From Mongoliimonas terrestris (GTDB lineage Bacteria; Pseudomonadota; Alphaproteobacteria; Rhizobiales; Pleomorphomonadaceae): DNA of 64,000 bases. Shown here piece by piece: positions 38,947 through 49,424 of the stretch (position 1 is the stretch's first letter; every line of letters begins with the position of its first letter). Position numbers and translations under genes: made by a program. The notes under the pieces were generated by a model. That model did no database searches, was not told the DNA's origin, and worked only from the letters and a program-made list of their open reading frames with translations. The stretch spans positions 62,001-126,000 of the forward strand of contig NZ_MSIG01000009.1 of the NCBI RefSeq assembly GCF_001927285.1, in the 5' to 3' direction.

Positions 38947-40089
38947 TCAGAAGGTGAGGGCGACCAGCTGGCTGCCGTGGCGTTCGACGCGCCCGGCCAG
39001 CGTGAGTTCGACGAGGATGATGTTCACCACGCGTGGGCTGAGCCCGGTATGGAGCAGAATGTCGTCCACCGCCATGGGAACCGGGCCGAGCGCGTCGAGC
39101 ACCAACGCACGCGCATCGTCGTCGATCTGGCCGATGTCCTCGCCCGCGTCGTCCGGATCCATCAGCCCGCTATCCGCCGGCCGGTCCGGGAGCCGGCGAA
39201 GCAGCGGCTCCAGTTCCTCTACGATGTCGGCGGCCGAGGTGACCAGCCGGGCGCCGTCGCGGATCAGCTTGTTGGTGCCCTCGGCGCGGGGATCCAGCGG
39301 GCTGCCCGGCACCGCGAAGACGTCGCGGCTTTGTTCCAGCGCGAAGCGGACGGTGTGGAGCGTGCCGGATTTGGCCGTCGCCTCCACCACGACGACGCCG
39401 AGGCTGATGCCGGAGACGAGGCGGTTGCGCCGGGGAAAGTCCTGGGCGCGGGGAATCCAGCCGAACGGCATCTCGGTCAGCACCGCGCCGCCGTTCCGCA
39501 GGATGTCGTCCTGCAGCGGGCGGTGCTCCTCCGGATAGATGTGGTCGATGCCGCCGGCGATCACCGCCACCGTCCCGGAGCCGAGCGCCGCCTTGTGGGC
39601 GGTCCCGTCGATGCCGCGGGCAAGGCCCGACACCACCACGTAGCCGCGTTCGCCGAGGCCGCGGGCGATACGCTCGGCCATCTTCAGCCCCGGCAGGGAG
39701 GCGTTGCGCGACCCCACGATGGCGACCGCCGGCCGGCGCAGGCACTCGCCGTCGCCGCGCACCGCCAGCAGCGGCGGCGGGGCGGGGATCTCACGCAGGC
39801 GCGGCGGATAGTCCTCCTCGCCGAGCGCCACGAGCCGCGCCCCGGCGGCAAGCGTCCGGTCCAACTCGCGCTCGGCCTCCTCCGGCGTCGGAATGCGGGG
39901 CGTCCGCGCCCCGCCGCCACGACGGGCAAGCTCCGGCAGCGCCTCCAGGGCGGCGGCGGCCGATCCGTAGTGGTTCAGCAGCGTGCGGAACGTGGCCGGC
40001 CCGACGTTCTCCGCCCGGATCAGCCGCAGCCAGTCCACAAGCTGGCGTCTCGACAACCGTACTCCGCCGGATGCGGAGGAAGCGGTCAT
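38947..40089 (-). CDS. dprA: DNA-processing protein DprA
   Basis: 380-aa protein that binds incoming single-stranded DNA and loads RecA during transformation. The Rossmann-like core carries [29 protein letters not shown], and the [12 protein letters not shown] motif; a winged-helix region at the C-terminus (about 325-375) corresponds to the DML1-like domain. Its ATG overlaps the stop of plsY. Confidence 0.94.
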   Translation of the reverse strand: MTASSASGGVRLSRRQLVDWLRLIRAENVGPATFRTLLNHYGSAAAALEALPELARRGGGARTPRIPTPEEAERELDRTLAAGARLVALGEEDYPPRLREIPAPPPLLAVRGDGECLRRPAVAIVGSRNASLPGLKMAERIARGLGERGYVVVSGLARGIDGTAHKAALGSGTVAVIAGGIDHIYPEEHRPLQDDILRNGGAVLTEMPFGWIPRAQDFPRRNRLVSGISLGVVVVEATAKSGTLHTVRFALEQSRDVFAVPGSPLDPRAEGTNKLIRDGARLVTSAADIVEELEPLLRRLPDRPADSGLMDPDDAGEDIGQIDDDARALVLDALGPVPMAVDDILLHTGLSPRVVNIILVELTLAGRVERHGSQLVALTF

Positions 40090-40700
40090 GTCTTCTGGCC
40101 AATCCTGTGCTCGGTGCCGGCGAGCAGCTTGCGGATATTGACGTGGTGCTTGATCCAGACGAGCACGCTGAGCACCGCGAAGAGTTGGGCGAACTGCGGC
40201 CGATCGAGCCACCAGAGCACCGGCGGGATGGCCACGGTGGCGGCGAGCGCCGCCAGCGACGAGTAGCGGACGAAATAGGCGACGGCGATCCAGACGGCGG
40301 CGAACACGAACACCGCTGGCCAGAACAGGCCGAGCAGGATGCCGATGTAGGTCGCCACGCCCTTGCCGCCCTTGAAGCCGAGCCAGACCGGGAAGCAGTG
40401 GCCGAGGAAGGCGCCGAAGCCCGCCACCACCGCCGTCTCCGGCCCGTAGGCGCCGGCGAGCAGCACCGCCGCGGTGCCCTTCAGCCCGTCGAGGAGAAGG
40501 GTGGCGGCCGCGAGGCCCTTGCGACCGGTGCGCAGCACGTTCGTGGCGCCGATGTTCCCCGACCCGATCGACCGCACGTCGCCAAGGCCGGCCGCCCGCG
40601 TCAGGATCAGGCCGAAGGGGATGGAGCCGAGCAGATACCCGACGGCAAGCGCCGCCAGATAGTAGGGCCAGACAAAGGACCAGCTGATCGGATCAGGCAC
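40086..40700 (-). CDS. plsY: Acyl-phosphate:glycerol-3-phosphate acyltransferase PlsY
   Basis: 204-aa inner-membrane enzyme that makes lysophosphatidic acid from acyl-phosphate and glycerol-3-phosphate. The three family motifs are visible: [27 protein letters not shown], and the GKGVATYIG region. Five hydrophobic segments fit the known topology. Coupled to dprA by a stop-start overlap. Confidence 0.95.
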   Translation of the reverse strand: MPDPISWSFVWPYYLAALAVGYLLGSIPFGLILTRAAGLGDVRSIGSGNIGATNVLRTGRKGLAAATLLLDGLKGTAAVLLAGAYGPETAVVAGFGAFLGHCFPVWLGFKGGKGVATYIGILLGLFWPAVFVFAAVWIAVAYFVRYSSLAALAATVAIPPVLWWLDRPQFAQLFAVLSVLVWIKHHVNIRKLLAGTEHRIGQKT

Positions 40701-40763
40701 GGTATGGATGCTCCCCGAAAACCCATGCCGGTATAGTGCCTTCCCCCTCCGGAAGGCAAACGG

Positions 40764-40997
40764 TCAAGCGGAGTTCGAGTGCCCTTCCGACCCCTTGCGC
40801 CGCCGCGATGATCGCCCGATCACGGCGCCCCCCACAAGCCCGACCATGCCGAGGGCCGTGGGCAGTAGCAAAGGACCCGCGTTGGCGAGACCAATCGCGA
40901 TACCGATGCCCGTGCCGACCGCCATGCCGCAACTTGCTGCCAGCAGATCGTCCGGCGTGATGGGAAATGCGGACGAGGATTTCGAAGCCGGGTCCAT
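40764..40997 (-). CDS. Small membrane protein of unknown function
   Basis: 77 aa from the ATG at 40997, which has an AAAGGTG site 5 bases upstream. Two hydrophobic segments (about 18-38 and 42-60) with many glycines are followed by a basic RSSRRRK tail, so the C-terminus is probably cytoplasmic. A longer start exists but has no similarity or ribosome binding site. No domain is recognised. A membrane-protein gene lies 22 bases upstream on the same strand. Confidence 0.6.
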   Translation of the reverse strand: MDPASKSSSAFPITPDDLLAASCGMAVGTGIGIAIGLANAGPLLLPTALGMVGLVGGAVIGRSSRRRKGSEGHSNSA

Positions 40998-41019
40998 GAT
41001 GGCACCTTTGACTAAGCGA

Positions 41020-41466
41020 TCAGCCCATCTGCAGCAGCGAACGACCATAGCAGATTCCGCCGACGGTAATTCCGGAGATGATGACCGAGACCAGGGAGAG
41101 TTTCCGAAGCAAGGCTGTCCGATGAGCCGGAACGGTGTGGTCCGTTTCGTCCGTACGCCCATGGACCATGACCATGGAAACAGTGAAGAAGGACATCAGC
41201 GTGAGAAGGGCGAACAAAAGAACGATGAAAAGCGCGGGATCGAGCCGGTGCGATGTTACCGCATCGAACGTGAAGACGGCACAGATGGTCACAGAGAAGA
41301 AATAGAGCTGTCCGTCTGAAATGAGGTCGAGCAGTTGCTTGCGCCAGTCAAGCAGCCAGCCGACGGCGGCGACCAGTGCGAGCGGCATCAGCGGCAAGGC
41401 GACATTCATCGCGAACCAGAGAAGCATGAGGGGTGCATTTGCCTCATTTACGAGTGGCAAATACAT
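41020..41466 (-). CDS. Membrane protein of unknown function
   Basis: 148 aa with four predicted membrane helices (about 10-35, 47-65, 75-97 and 120-140) and short charged loops such as DWRKQ and HGRTDETDH. Codon use is less GC-biased than in its neighbours: the gene is visibly richer in A and T, which could mean recent acquisition or weak selection. The start at 41466 is tentative; the frame is open to 41529. No family is recognised. Confidence 0.6.
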   Translation of the reverse strand: MYLPLVNEANAPLMLLWFAMNVALPLMPLALVAAVGWLLDWRKQLLDLISDGQLYFFSVTICAVFTFDAVTSHRLDPALFIVLLFALLTLMSFFTVSMVMVHGRTDETDHTVPAHRTALLRKLSLVSVIISGITVGGICYGRSLLQMG

Positions 41467-41533
41467 CCTACCGCCAAAATTCCCGTCCGCGCAACCTTGG
41501 ATTACGCACCCGCCAGCCCATTCCGCCATCCCC

Positions 41534-42850
41534 CTACCGCCGGAACGCCACCTGCCCCCCGACCACCGTCATCGCCACGCGCCCCATGAACCGCGCGCCC
41601 TCGAACGGCGTGTTCTTGGACCGGGACAGGAGCATCGTTTCCGACAGCACCCAGGGCGCATCCACGTCCAGCACCACCAGATCCGCGGGCGCGCCGGGCT
41701 TCAGGGTGCCGGCGTCGAGGCCGAGGAGGGCGGCCGGGCGGGTCGCCGTCGCTTCCAGGAGGCGCGAGAGGCTGAGATCGCCCGCGTGCACGAGCCGAAG
41801 GCCTGCGGCGAGCAGCGTCTCCAGGCCCACGGCCCCGTCCGCCGCCTCGGCGAACGGCTGGCGCTTGGTCTCCACGTCCTGCGGGTCGTGGTTGGACACC
41901 ACCACGTCGATCACGCCGTCCGCCACCGCCTGCACGAGCGCCAGCCGGTCGTCCTCGGAGCGGAGCGGCGGCTGGGTCTTGAAGAAAGTCCGATAGGCCC
42001 CGACGTCGATCTCGTTCAACGTCAGGTTGGTGATGGCGACCCCGGCGGTCGCCTGGATGCCCTGGTTCTTGGCCCAGCGGATCAGGTCCACGGCCTCGGC
42101 CGTGGAGACCAGCGAGGCGTGGTAGCGCCCCTTGGCGAGGCGCGCGAGGCGAAGGTCGCGGGCGAGGATCACGCTCTCCGCCTCCGACGGGATGCCGCTG
42201 AGCCCGAGCCGGACCGCCGTGTCGCCGGCGTTCATCACCCCGGCGCCCTTGAGGTCGGGATCCTCCGGCATGTGGCAGACGAGGGCGTCGAAGTCGCGCG
42301 CGTAGGTGAGGGCGCGGCGGAGCACCTGGGCATTCGCCACCACCTGCCGGCCGGACGAGAAGCCGACCGCGCCGGCCTCCTTGAGGAGCCCGAACTCGGT
42401 CATCTCCTGCCCGGCCTGGCCCTTGGTCAGCGCCGCCATCGGCCGCACGCGGACGCGCGCGGTGTCGCGGGCGCGGCGGAACACGTAGTCGACCAGCGCC
42501 GGATCGTCGATCACCGGATGGGTGTCCGGCATCGTCACGATGGTGGTGATGCCGCCCGAAAGCGCGGCCCTGGACGCCGATGCGAACGTCTCCCGGTGAT
42601 CGAACCCCGGCTCGCCCACGAACACCCGCATGTCCACGAGGCCGGGCGCCACCACCGCGCCGCCGGCGTCCACCACCTCGGCGCCGTCCGGCTGCCCCTG
42701 GTTGAGCGCGTCCGGCCCGGCGGCGGCGATCACGCCGCCGAGGGCGATCACCGCGCCCGGCGCGTCGATGCCCCGCGACGGGTCCACCACGCGGGCATTG
42801 TCGATGACGAGCGGCGGCGTGTCGCCGGCTCGCTTGGCGAAGGCGCTCAT
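41534..42850 (-). CDS. Dihydroorotase-like protein without metal ligands (PyrX type)
   Basis: 438-aa amidohydrolase-fold protein coupled to pyrB by an ATGA overlap. Active dihydroorotases have DxHxH after the first strand; here the place reads D73-M-R75-V-F77 ([10 protein letters not shown]). The later HVST histidine is replaced (LVSTAEA) and the DHAPH site reads NHDPQ. It should therefore be unable to bind the two zincs. Proteins of this kind, called PyrX or PyrC', form a complex with and support aspartate transcarbamoylase. A true PyrC must be encoded elsewhere. Automatic annotation will probably call it dihydroorotase. Confidence 0.85.
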   Translation of the reverse strand: MSAFAKRAGDTPPLVIDNARVVDPSRGIDAPGAVIALGGVIAAAGPDALNQGQPDGAEVVDAGGAVVAPGLVDMRVFVGEPGFDHRETFASASRAALSGGITTIVTMPDTHPVIDDPALVDYVFRRARDTARVRVRPMAALTKGQAGQEMTEFGLLKEAGAVGFSSGRQVVANAQVLRRALTYARDFDALVCHMPEDPDLKGAGVMNAGDTAVRLGLSGIPSEAESVILARDLRLARLAKGRYHASLVSTAEAVDLIRWAKNQGIQATAGVAITNLTLNEIDVGAYRTFFKTQPPLRSEDDRLALVQAVADGVIDVVVSNHDPQDVETKRQPFAEAADGAVGLETLLAAGLRLVHAGDLSLSRLLEATATRPAALLGLDAGTLKPGAPADLVVLDVDAPWVLSETMLLSRSKNTPFEGARFMGRVAMTVVGGQVAFRR

Positions 42851-43806
42851 GCGGACCCCTCCGTGCGGGCGCCGCGCCCGTTCACCACCGCGTCGAGCAC
42901 CGCCATGCGCACGGCGACGCCCATCTCCACCTGCTCGCGGATGAGGCTCTGGGGGCCGTCCGCCACCTGCGGGTCGATCTCCACGCCCCGGTTCATCGGC
43001 CCCGGGTGCATCACCAGGGCGTCCGGCTTGGCGAAGGCGAGCTTCTCCGGGTCGAGGCCGTAATAGTGGAAGTACTCCCGCACCGACGGCACCAGCGATC
43101 CCTGCATGCGCTCGCGCTGCAGGCGGAGCATCATGACGATGTCGGCGTCCTTCAGGCCTTCGCGCATGGAGGTGGTCACCTCCAGGCCCATGTCGCGGAA
43201 GGCCGACGGGATGAGGGTGGACGGCCCCACCAGCCGCACCCGCGCGTCGAGCGCGGTCAGGAGGAGGATGTTCGACCGCGCCACGCGGCTGTGCATGATG
43301 TCGCCGCAGATGGCGATGGTCAGCCGCTCGATCCGGCCCTTGTGGCGGCGGATGGTGAGCGCGTCGAGGAGGGCCTGGGTCGGGTGCTCGTGGGCGCCGT
43401 CGCCCGCGTTCACCACCGAGCAGTCCACCTTCTGGGCGAGCAGCGCCACGGCGCCGGAGGCGTGGTGGCGCACCACGATCACGTCCGGGTTCATGGCGTT
43501 CAGCGTCGCCGCCGTGTCGATCAAGGTCTCGCCCTTCTTCACCGACGAGGCCGCCACCGCCATGTTCATGACGTCGGCGCCGAGCCGTTTGCCGGCGAGC
43601 TCGAACGAGGACTGGGTCCGTGTCGAGGCCTCGAAGAAGAGGTTGATCTGGGTGCGCCCGCTCAGCGAGTCGCGCTTCTTGTTGGCCTGGCGGCCGATCT
43701 CGACGTTGGCCTCGGCCCGGTCGAGGAGATCCAGGATCTCCAGCCGGGTAAGCCCCTCGATGCCGAGCAGGTGGCGACGGTCGAAACCGTAATCGGTCAT
43801 GGTCAT
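42847..43806 (-). CDS. pyrB: Aspartate carbamoyltransferase catalytic subunit
   Basis: 319-aa enzyme for the second step of pyrimidine synthesis. The carbamoyl-phosphate loop is [13 protein letters not shown], followed by [12 protein letters not shown], the HHASGA and [11 protein letters not shown] motifs, and [12 protein letters not shown]. Two ATGs are possible (43806 and 43800); neither has a clear ribosome binding site. No pyrI-like regulatory gene is present. The 225-base gap to the divergent adaptor gene holds nothing I recognise. Confidence 0.95.
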   Translation of the reverse strand: MTMTDYGFDRRHLLGIEGLTRLEILDLLDRAEANVEIGRQANKKRDSLSGRTQINLFFEASTRTQSSFELAGKRLGADVMNMAVAASSVKKGETLIDTAATLNAMNPDVIVVRHHASGAVALLAQKVDCSVVNAGDGAHEHPTQALLDALTIRRHKGRIERLTIAICGDIMHSRVARSNILLLTALDARVRLVGPSTLIPSAFRDMGLEVTTSMREGLKDADIVMMLRLQRERMQGSLVPSVREYFHYYGLDPEKLAFAKPDALVMHPGPMNRGVEIDPQVADGPQSLIREQVEMGVAVRMAVLDAVVNGRGARTEGSA

Positions 43807-44031
43807 GAAGCCAGCGTGATAGGCCGGTTCCGCCGCCGGGGCAAGGCGGATGGCGCTCATCCACAGGCAGCGCGCACGCACTCTGCCCGGGCGTGCGGCC
43901 GGCAGTCCGTCGACGGCGAGAGGGCGGGCGCCATGACCTCGATCATGTCGGCGGCGGGCCCACCCGCATAGACATGGCCTTGCGACCGGTTCTTCATCAA
44001 GCGCAACCGGCGACGTCGAGGGACGGACAGC

Positions 44032-45039
44032 ATGCGTCGGACGACCCTGCTCGGTGTGGTGATCCTTCTGGCCGCCGGTGCCGGCGCCGCCTGGTACGCC
44101 CTCGGCCGCCCGCTGATCGTACAGACGGTGGAGGCCCGGCGCGGCACGGCCGCCGAGATCGTCTACGCCTCCGGCATCGTGGAGCCGGCGCGCTGGGCGG
44201 AGGTCACCAGCCTCGTCCGCAAGCGCATCGTCGCCGTCTGCGACTGCGAGGGCGATACGGTGCCGGCCGGCCATCTGCTGGTGCGCCTCGACGACAGCGA
44301 GATCCGCGCCCGCCTGCAGGAGCTGGAGGCCCGGCGGGTGCTCGCCGTGAAGGAACTCCAGCGCGCCGCCGACCTCTTCGAGCGGCGCGTCGGCAGCGAG
44401 CAGACATGGGAGCGAGCCGCCGCCGACCTCGCCCAGATCGAGGCGTCACTCGCCGCCGTCAAGGAGCAGGCCAACGACCACCTGATCACCGCCCCCATGG
44501 CCGGCCAGGTGCTCCGCCTCGACGCCGCCATCGGCGAGATCGCCCGCGAAGGCGAGGCGCTCGCCTGGGTCGGCAACCCGCGTCCGCTCCAGGTGGAGGC
44601 GGAGGTGAACGAGGAGGACATCCCCCGCGTCAAGGCCGGCCAGTCGGTGCTCCTCTTCGCCGACGCCTTCCCGGGCGAGGCGCTGACCGGCACCGTCGCC
44701 CGCCTCACCCCCAAGGGCGACCCGGTGCTGAAGACCTACCGGGTCCGCATCGCCCTGCCGGACGAGACACCCCTCTTCATCGGCATGTCGGTGGACGCCA
44801 ACATCGTCATCCGCGAAGTCGCGGACGCCCTTGTGGTGCCGGCCGCGGCGCTCTCCGACGGCGCCGTGATGACGGTCGGGGCCGACGGGCGGGTCGCCAG
44901 CGTGCCGGTCACGGTCGGCATCCGCGGCCTTGAGACGGTGGAGATCACCGAGGGCCTTGCCGGCGGCGAGGTCGTCCTCGTACCCGTGCCGGAGGGCCTT
45001 GCGCCCGGCGACAGGGTCCGGGTGGAGGCACGGCCGTGA
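44032..45039 (+). CDS. Periplasmic adaptor of an ABC exporter (HlyD/MacA-like)
   Basis: 335 aa. One N-terminal membrane anchor (about 4-24) is followed by a barrel-sandwich region split by a short coiled coil ([18 protein letters not shown] to [10 protein letters not shown]) and a beta-barrel domain ([19 protein letters not shown]). Such adaptors link an inner-membrane ABC unit to an outer-membrane channel or lipid acceptor. A GAGGGA site is 8 bases before the ATG. The stop overlaps the start of the permease gene. Confidence 0.88.
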   Translation: MRRTTLLGVVILLAAGAGAAWYALGRPLIVQTVEARRGTAAEIVYASGIVEPARWAEVTSLVRKRIVAVCDCEGDTVPAGHLLVRLDDSEIRARLQELEARRVLAVKELQRAADLFERRVGSEQTWERAAADLAQIEASLAAVKEQANDHLITAPMAGQVLRLDAAIGEIAREGEALAWVGNPRPLQVEAEVNEEDIPRVKAGQSVLLFADAFPGEALTGTVARLTPKGDPVLKTYRVRIALPDETPLFIGMSVDANIVIREVADALVVPAAALSDGAVMTVGADGRVASVPVTVGIRGLETVEITEGLAGGEVVLVPVPEGLAPGDRVRVEARP

Positions 45040-46277
45040 TCCGGCTCCTGGTCGACCTGGCGCTCACCCACATCGCCGGCCGCGGCCGGCAGACGGTGGT
45101 GTCGGTGCTCGGGGTCGCCCTCGGCGTTGGTTTCTCCATCGCCATGGCGGCCTTGATGCAGGGCAGCCAGAACGACCTGATCGACACGATCGTGAAAGAG
45201 TATCCGCACGTTTCCGTCTCGGTCGACACCCGCAAGCCACGGCCGCAGCCGGCGAGCGCCGTCTACGACGTGGCGGACTATTCGGGCCTTCGACCGCGCG
45301 ACGACCGGCGCGGCATCCTCAACCCGGCGGCCGTGGAAGCGGCGCTCCGCACCTGGGTGCCGGGCCGCGTCTCCGGCACCCTCGGCCTGCAGGCGACCGC
45401 CCGCTATGGCGGCAGCGACGTCGGCGTCTCGGTCGTCGGCATCGATCCGGACCGCTACGCCGCGGTGTCGCCGCTCCCCGGCAACATGGTGCAGGGCCGG
45501 GTGGACGACCTGAAGGCCACCGCCTCGCGGGTGGTGATCGGCGACGGCGTCGCCGAAACGCTAGGTGCCGCCGTCGGCTCCACCATCACCGTCTCGTCGT
45601 CGGAGGGCGTGTCGCTCCGCTTCCGCGTGGTGGGCGTCTTCAACTCGGGCGTCTCGGCGGAGGACGACCAGCTGGTCTACATGCTCCTGAAGAATGCCCA
45701 GACCCTCGCCGCCCAGCCCTCCGCCATCAATGCCATCCGCCTGTCGCTGGACGACCCCTACGCGGCCGACGCGGTGGCGGACCGGATCGAGGGCACCTTC
45801 GGCCTTGATGCCAAATCCTGGCAGGAGGCGAACCAGTCGCTTCTGGAAGCCATCTTCGTGCGCAACGTCATCATGTACACGGTGGTCGGCGCCATCCTGC
45901 TGGTCGCCGGCTTCGGCATCTTCAACATCGTCTCCACCATCACCCACGAGAAGGCGCGCGACATCGCCATCCTGAAGTCGCTCGGCTTCCGCTCGGCCGA
46001 CATGCGCCGGCTCTTTCTGATGGAAGGGCTCGCCATGGGCACGGTCGGGTCCGTTCTCGGCTGGGGCCTCGGCTTCGCCCTCACCATGCTCCTCGGATCG
46101 ATCCGCTTCGAGGTGAAGGCGGAGGTGGAGATGACCCACCTGCCGGTGGTGGTGGACTGGACCCACTACGCGCTCGCCGCCCTCTTCGCCATGGGCTCGG
46201 CGGCGGTCGCCGGCTACCTGCCGGCGCGCCGGGCGGCGTCGCTCAATCCGGTCGACATCATCCGGGGGGCCACATGA
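45036..46277 (+). CDS. ABC transporter permease, FtsX/MacB-LolC family
   Basis: 413-aa membrane protein with the four-helix layout of type VII ABC systems: one helix near 15-40, a large periplasmic MacB-PCD domain (about 45-260), and three helices in the last 140 residues (around 280-300, 330-355, 370-395). The segment EKARDIAILKSLGFRSADMRRLF is the coupling helix typical of FtsX-fold permeases. Overlaps both neighbours by ATGA. Confidence 0.9.
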   Translation: MIRLLVDLALTHIAGRGRQTVVSVLGVALGVGFSIAMAALMQGSQNDLIDTIVKEYPHVSVSVDTRKPRPQPASAVYDVADYSGLRPRDDRRGILNPAAVEAALRTWVPGRVSGTLGLQATARYGGSDVGVSVVGIDPDRYAAVSPLPGNMVQGRVDDLKATASRVVIGDGVAETLGAAVGSTITVSSSEGVSLRFRVVGVFNSGVSAEDDQLVYMLLKNAQTLAAQPSAINAIRLSLDDPYAADAVADRIEGTFGLDAKSWQEANQSLLEAIFVRNVIMYTVVGAILLVAGFGIFNIVSTITHEKARDIAILKSLGFRSADMRRLFLMEGLAMGTVGSVLGWGLGFALTMLLGSIRFEVKAEVEMTHLPVVVDWTHYALAALFAMGSAAVAGYLPARRAASLNPVDIIRGAT

Positions 46278-47050
46278 CCGCCACCGTCTCCGCGTCCGCC
46301 GAGATGTCGGGCGACCCTGTCGCTCCCGCCAGCGCCACGCCGCTCATCGAGGCCGTGCACGCCGGCCGGGTGCTCGGCGGCACCGTGCCGGTGACCCTCG
46401 TCAAGGACGCCACCTTTGCCGTCGGCCGGGGCGAGTTCGTCGCCATCACCGGTCCGTCCGGGTCCGGCAAGTCGTCGCTCCTCTACCTCCTTGGCCTTCT
46501 CGATCCGCCGACGTCCGGCGAGATCCGCATCGCCGGCCGGGAGACCGCCTCCCTCGACGACGACGCGCGGGCGGCGCTTCGCCTCGCCACCCTCGGCTTC
46601 GTGTTCCAGTTCCACTTCCTGCTGCCGGAGTTCAGCGCGCTCGCCAACGTGATGATCCCCATGCGCCGGCTCGGCCGCCGCACCGAGGCGGAGATGCGCG
46701 CCCGCGCGGAGGAGATCCTCGCCGCCCTCGGCCTCGCCGACCACGGCCACAAGCGGCCCGACCAGCTCTCCGGCGGCCAGCGCCAGCGGGTGGCGGTGGC
46801 GCGGGCGCTCGCCAACGACCCACCGGTCATCCTCGCCGACGAGCCAACCGGCTCGCTCGACAGCAAGTCCACCGGCCAGGTGTTCGACATCCTTGACGGT
46901 CTCGTCCGCCGCGATGGCCGCACGGTGATCGCCGTCACCCACGACCTCGACCTCGCCGCCCGCATGCAGCGGCGCATCCACCTCGTCGACGGCCTGATCG
47001 TCAGCGACCGGCCGGCGTCGGAGCCGGTGCGCACCGGACCGCTCCTGTGA
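46274..47050 (+). CDS. ABC transporter ATP-binding protein, LolD/MacB type
   Basis: 258-aa ATPase. Walker A is GPSGSGKSS, the Q-loop region is FVFQFHFLLPEFSALANVM (the LolD/MacB pattern), the signature is LSGGQRQRVAVARAL, and Walker B is VILADEPTGSLD. With the adaptor and permease it forms a three-part mechanotransmission-type transporter. The substrate could be a lipid, peptide or drug; nothing in the locus decides. Confidence 0.92.
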   Translation: MTATVSASAEMSGDPVAPASATPLIEAVHAGRVLGGTVPVTLVKDATFAVGRGEFVAITGPSGSGKSSLLYLLGLLDPPTSGEIRIAGRETASLDDDARAALRLATLGFVFQFHFLLPEFSALANVMIPMRRLGRRTEAEMRARAEEILAALGLADHGHKRPDQLSGGQRQRVAVARALANDPPVILADEPTGSLDSKSTGQVFDILDGLVRRDGRTVIAVTHDLDLAARMQRRIHLVDGLIVSDRPASEPVRTGPLL

Positions 47051-47180
47051 CGCCCTCCGCTCCTGTGACGCTCCCCGGTCCTGTGACGGCATCGTGAAGG
47101 CCCTGCGGCCGGGCGCGCCCTCGACGGGGCGCGGACGGCCCCCTAAAAGTCTTCCACCGGACAGCATCAGCCAGGTTCGC

Positions 47181-47921
47181 ATGACCCCCGACGTGACCTT
47201 CCTCGCCGCCTTCGGTGCCGGCCTCATCTCCTTTGTCAGCCCGTGCGTGCTGCCGCTGGTGCCGCCCTATCTGGGCTTTCTCGCCGGCGCCACCATCGAG
47301 GAACTGACCGACGTCGCCGAAAGCCGGCGGGTGGCGCGCCTGCGCGTGGTCGGCGTGGCCATCGCCTTCGTGCTCGGCTTTGCCACCGTCTTCATCACCC
47401 TCGGCGCCACCGCGTCGGTGATGGGGCAGGTGATCGCCCGCAACGCGCCGCTTCTCGCCTCCGTGGCGGGCGTCGTCATCATCCTGATGGGTCTGCACTT
47501 CCTCGGCGTCTTCCGGCTCGCCTTCCTCTACCGCGAGGCGCGGTTCCAGGCGGCCGGCGTGAAGGCCGGGCCGGTCGGCGCCTATGTGATGGGGCTCGCG
47601 TTCGCGTTCGGCTGGACGCCCTGCATCGGCCCGATCCTCGCCACCATCCTCACCGTCGCCGGGTCGCGCGAGACGGTGGGGGAGGGCGCCGTGCTCCTCG
47701 GCGTCTACTCGGCCGGCCTCGGCGTGCCCTTCGTGCTGGCGGCGCTCTTCGCCGGGCCCTTCATGGCCTTCCTTAAGCGCTTCCGCGCCCAGTTCAACCG
47801 TGTGGAGAAGGTGATGGGCGCCGTGCTCGTCGTCACCGGCGTGATGTTCCTCACCGGCCAGATGCAGACCGTCTCCTTCTGGCTCCTGGAAACCTTCCCG
47901 ACCCTCGCCACCCTGGGCTGA
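47181..47921 (+). CDS. ccdA: Cytochrome c biogenesis protein CcdA
   Basis: 246-aa polytopic membrane protein with six predicted helices that carries electrons from cytoplasmic thioredoxin to periplasmic thiol proteins. The redox cysteines are C22 in SPCVLPLVPP and C148 in GWTPCIGP. It follows the exporter operon by 130 bases and may have its own promoter. No thioredoxin-like partner is adjacent. Confidence 0.93.
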   Translation: MTPDVTFLAAFGAGLISFVSPCVLPLVPPYLGFLAGATIEELTDVAESRRVARLRVVGVAIAFVLGFATVFITLGATASVMGQVIARNAPLLASVAGVVIILMGLHFLGVFRLAFLYREARFQAAGVKAGPVGAYVMGLAFAFGWTPCIGPILATILTVAGSRETVGEGAVLLGVYSAGLGVPFVLAALFAGPFMAFLKRFRAQFNRVEKVMGAVLVVTGVMFLTGQMQTVSFWLLETFPTLATLG

Positions 47922-47929
47922 GCCGGCTT

Positions 47930-48775
47930 TTAGCGCAGCGCCAGCGGCTGGCCGAGGTAGAAGGCCGGCAGGCAGGCGATGCCGTCCGCCGTGGCGCGGG
48001 CGCAAAGGTCGGCCGCCGCCTGGGCGTTGGCGAACGGCCCGGCCACCAGCAGCAGTTCCGTCCGTCCGCCGCGGTCGCGCACGGTGGCGAGCGGGTTGAG
48101 GCCGCCGAAGAGCTCCGGCTTGCCCGACCGAAGGGTGCGCCAGCCGGCCTGGACCGACGCGAGGTCCCGGTAGGTGCCGAGTTCCACGCCGAACTGGGTG
48201 CGGCTCACCGGCGGGTCGCTCGCCAGTGCGGCCCGGTCGCGGTTGGTGACCGGCACCGGCGGCGTCGCGGTGATCTGGGTGGTCCGCACGCTCTTCTTGT
48301 CCGGGGCGGAGACGCTGCCCGTGAGGTCGCCGAGGCGCTCCTCCAGGAGGGCGACGCGTTCCGACAGCCCGTCCATCTGGCCGCGCAGCACCTCCACCGT
48401 ATGGCGGAGGCCCGCGTTCTCCACCTTGAGGGCGCCGAGGTCCGCCTCGCCGTCCGGTCCGGCCGGATCCGTGGTGGAGAGATCGCCGCGGCCGGAGGTG
48501 ACGCCGATCCGGTCGATGCTGCCGGTGATCTCGTCCGCGTAGGTCGCGTCGTCGTTGAGCGTGCGGGCGGCCACATTGCGGTCGGGCGCGCCATACTGCC
48601 AGGCCACCATGGCCATCAGCAGCGCCACCGCCGCCAGCGCCGACCAGGCGAGCACGACGAAGCCGCTCGGCTCCCCTTCCTCGGGGCCGAGAGGATCAAA
48701 CGGATCGTTTGCTCCGCTCCTCACGCCACGCGCCTCATCATCGCCCCGCCGAATCTGCGACGTCCAATGAGTCAT
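47930..48775 (-). CDS. SPOR-like membrane-anchored protein
   Basis: 281-aa bitopic protein: a cytoplasmic N-terminus, one membrane helix (about 40-60, VVLAWSALAAVALLMAMVA), a periplasmic linker, a coiled-coil segment (GALKVENAGLRHTVEVLRGQ to LLEERLG) and a C-terminal SPOR-like domain (FGVELGTYRDLASVQAGWRT, LLLVAGPFANAQAAADLC). SPOR domains bind denuded septal peptidoglycan, so a role at the cell wall or division site is possible. Convergent with ccdA, 8 bases apart. Confidence 0.75.
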   Translation of the reverse strand: MTHWTSQIRRGDDEARGVRSGANDPFDPLGPEEGEPSGFVVLAWSALAAVALLMAMVAWQYGAPDRNVAARTLNDDATYADEITGSIDRIGVTSGRGDLSTTDPAGPDGEADLGALKVENAGLRHTVEVLRGQMDGLSERVALLEERLGDLTGSVSAPDKKSVRTTQITATPPVPVTNRDRAALASDPPVSRTQFGVELGTYRDLASVQAGWRTLRSGKPELFGGLNPLATVRDRGGRTELLLVAGPFANAQAAADLCARATADGIACLPAFYLGQPLALR

Positions 48776-48867
48776 GAGACGGGAAGCGTTGCCGCACGGC
48801 AAGATTAAGCTGCATATGAAGGACGTTGGAGAGACTTTTTTCACCGCTATCGAAGGTCAGGCGCCGA

Positions 48868-49227
48868 TCAGGCGCTCGGCCGGGTGCCCACATAGAGCGC
48901 GCAGGCCACAATCACTAGGCCGACGGCGGCGGCGACCGGCAGGGACGGCTTGGCGGTGAACCAGAACACCGCAACGCCCACCAGCATGCCGCCGAGCGCC
49001 ATCGCCTTGGCGGCCGGCGCGATGGCGCCCCGTTCGCGCCAGCGGCGCAGCGGCGGCCCGAATTGCGGATGGGCGAGCAGCCGCGCCTCCAGCTTCGGCG
49101 ACGAGCGCGCGAAGGCGGCGGCGGCGAGGATGATGAAGATGGTCGTGGGCAGGATCGGCAGGAAGGCGCCCACCACCCCCAGCCCGAGGAGCACATAGCC
49201 GAGTACCAGGTAGAGCGAGCGGCGCAT
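48868..49227 (-). CDS. YbaN family membrane protein (DUF454)
   Basis: 119 aa with three predicted membrane helices. The N-terminal [20 protein letters not shown] motif and the following [20 protein letters not shown] segment (here [20 protein letters not shown]) are diagnostic of DUF454. Function unknown. The start at 49227 is where the family begins; the open frame extends upstream without similarity. Divergent from the DUF502 gene. Confidence 0.9.
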   Translation of the reverse strand: MRRSLYLVLGYVLLGLGVVGAFLPILPTTIFIILAAAAFARSSPKLEARLLAHPQFGPPLRRWRERGAIAPAAKAMALGGMLVGVAVFWFTAKPSLPVAAAVGLVIVACALYVGTRPSA

Positions 49228-49424
49228 CGAGGCTCCAGGGGCACCCGGTCGGGTCGGGCGCTGGATTTTATTCGAATGTCGAACGGCGGACTGTCGTGCG
49301 GCGGCAATATGCTTATGCTGAGGTCGACCGGGCAAGAGCGGGGCCCAATTTCGCCTCTCTCGCTGGCGACTCTGCTGGCGATCCGGGCCCATGTCCGGCT
49401 GACGATTCGAAGGGGCCGACACAC

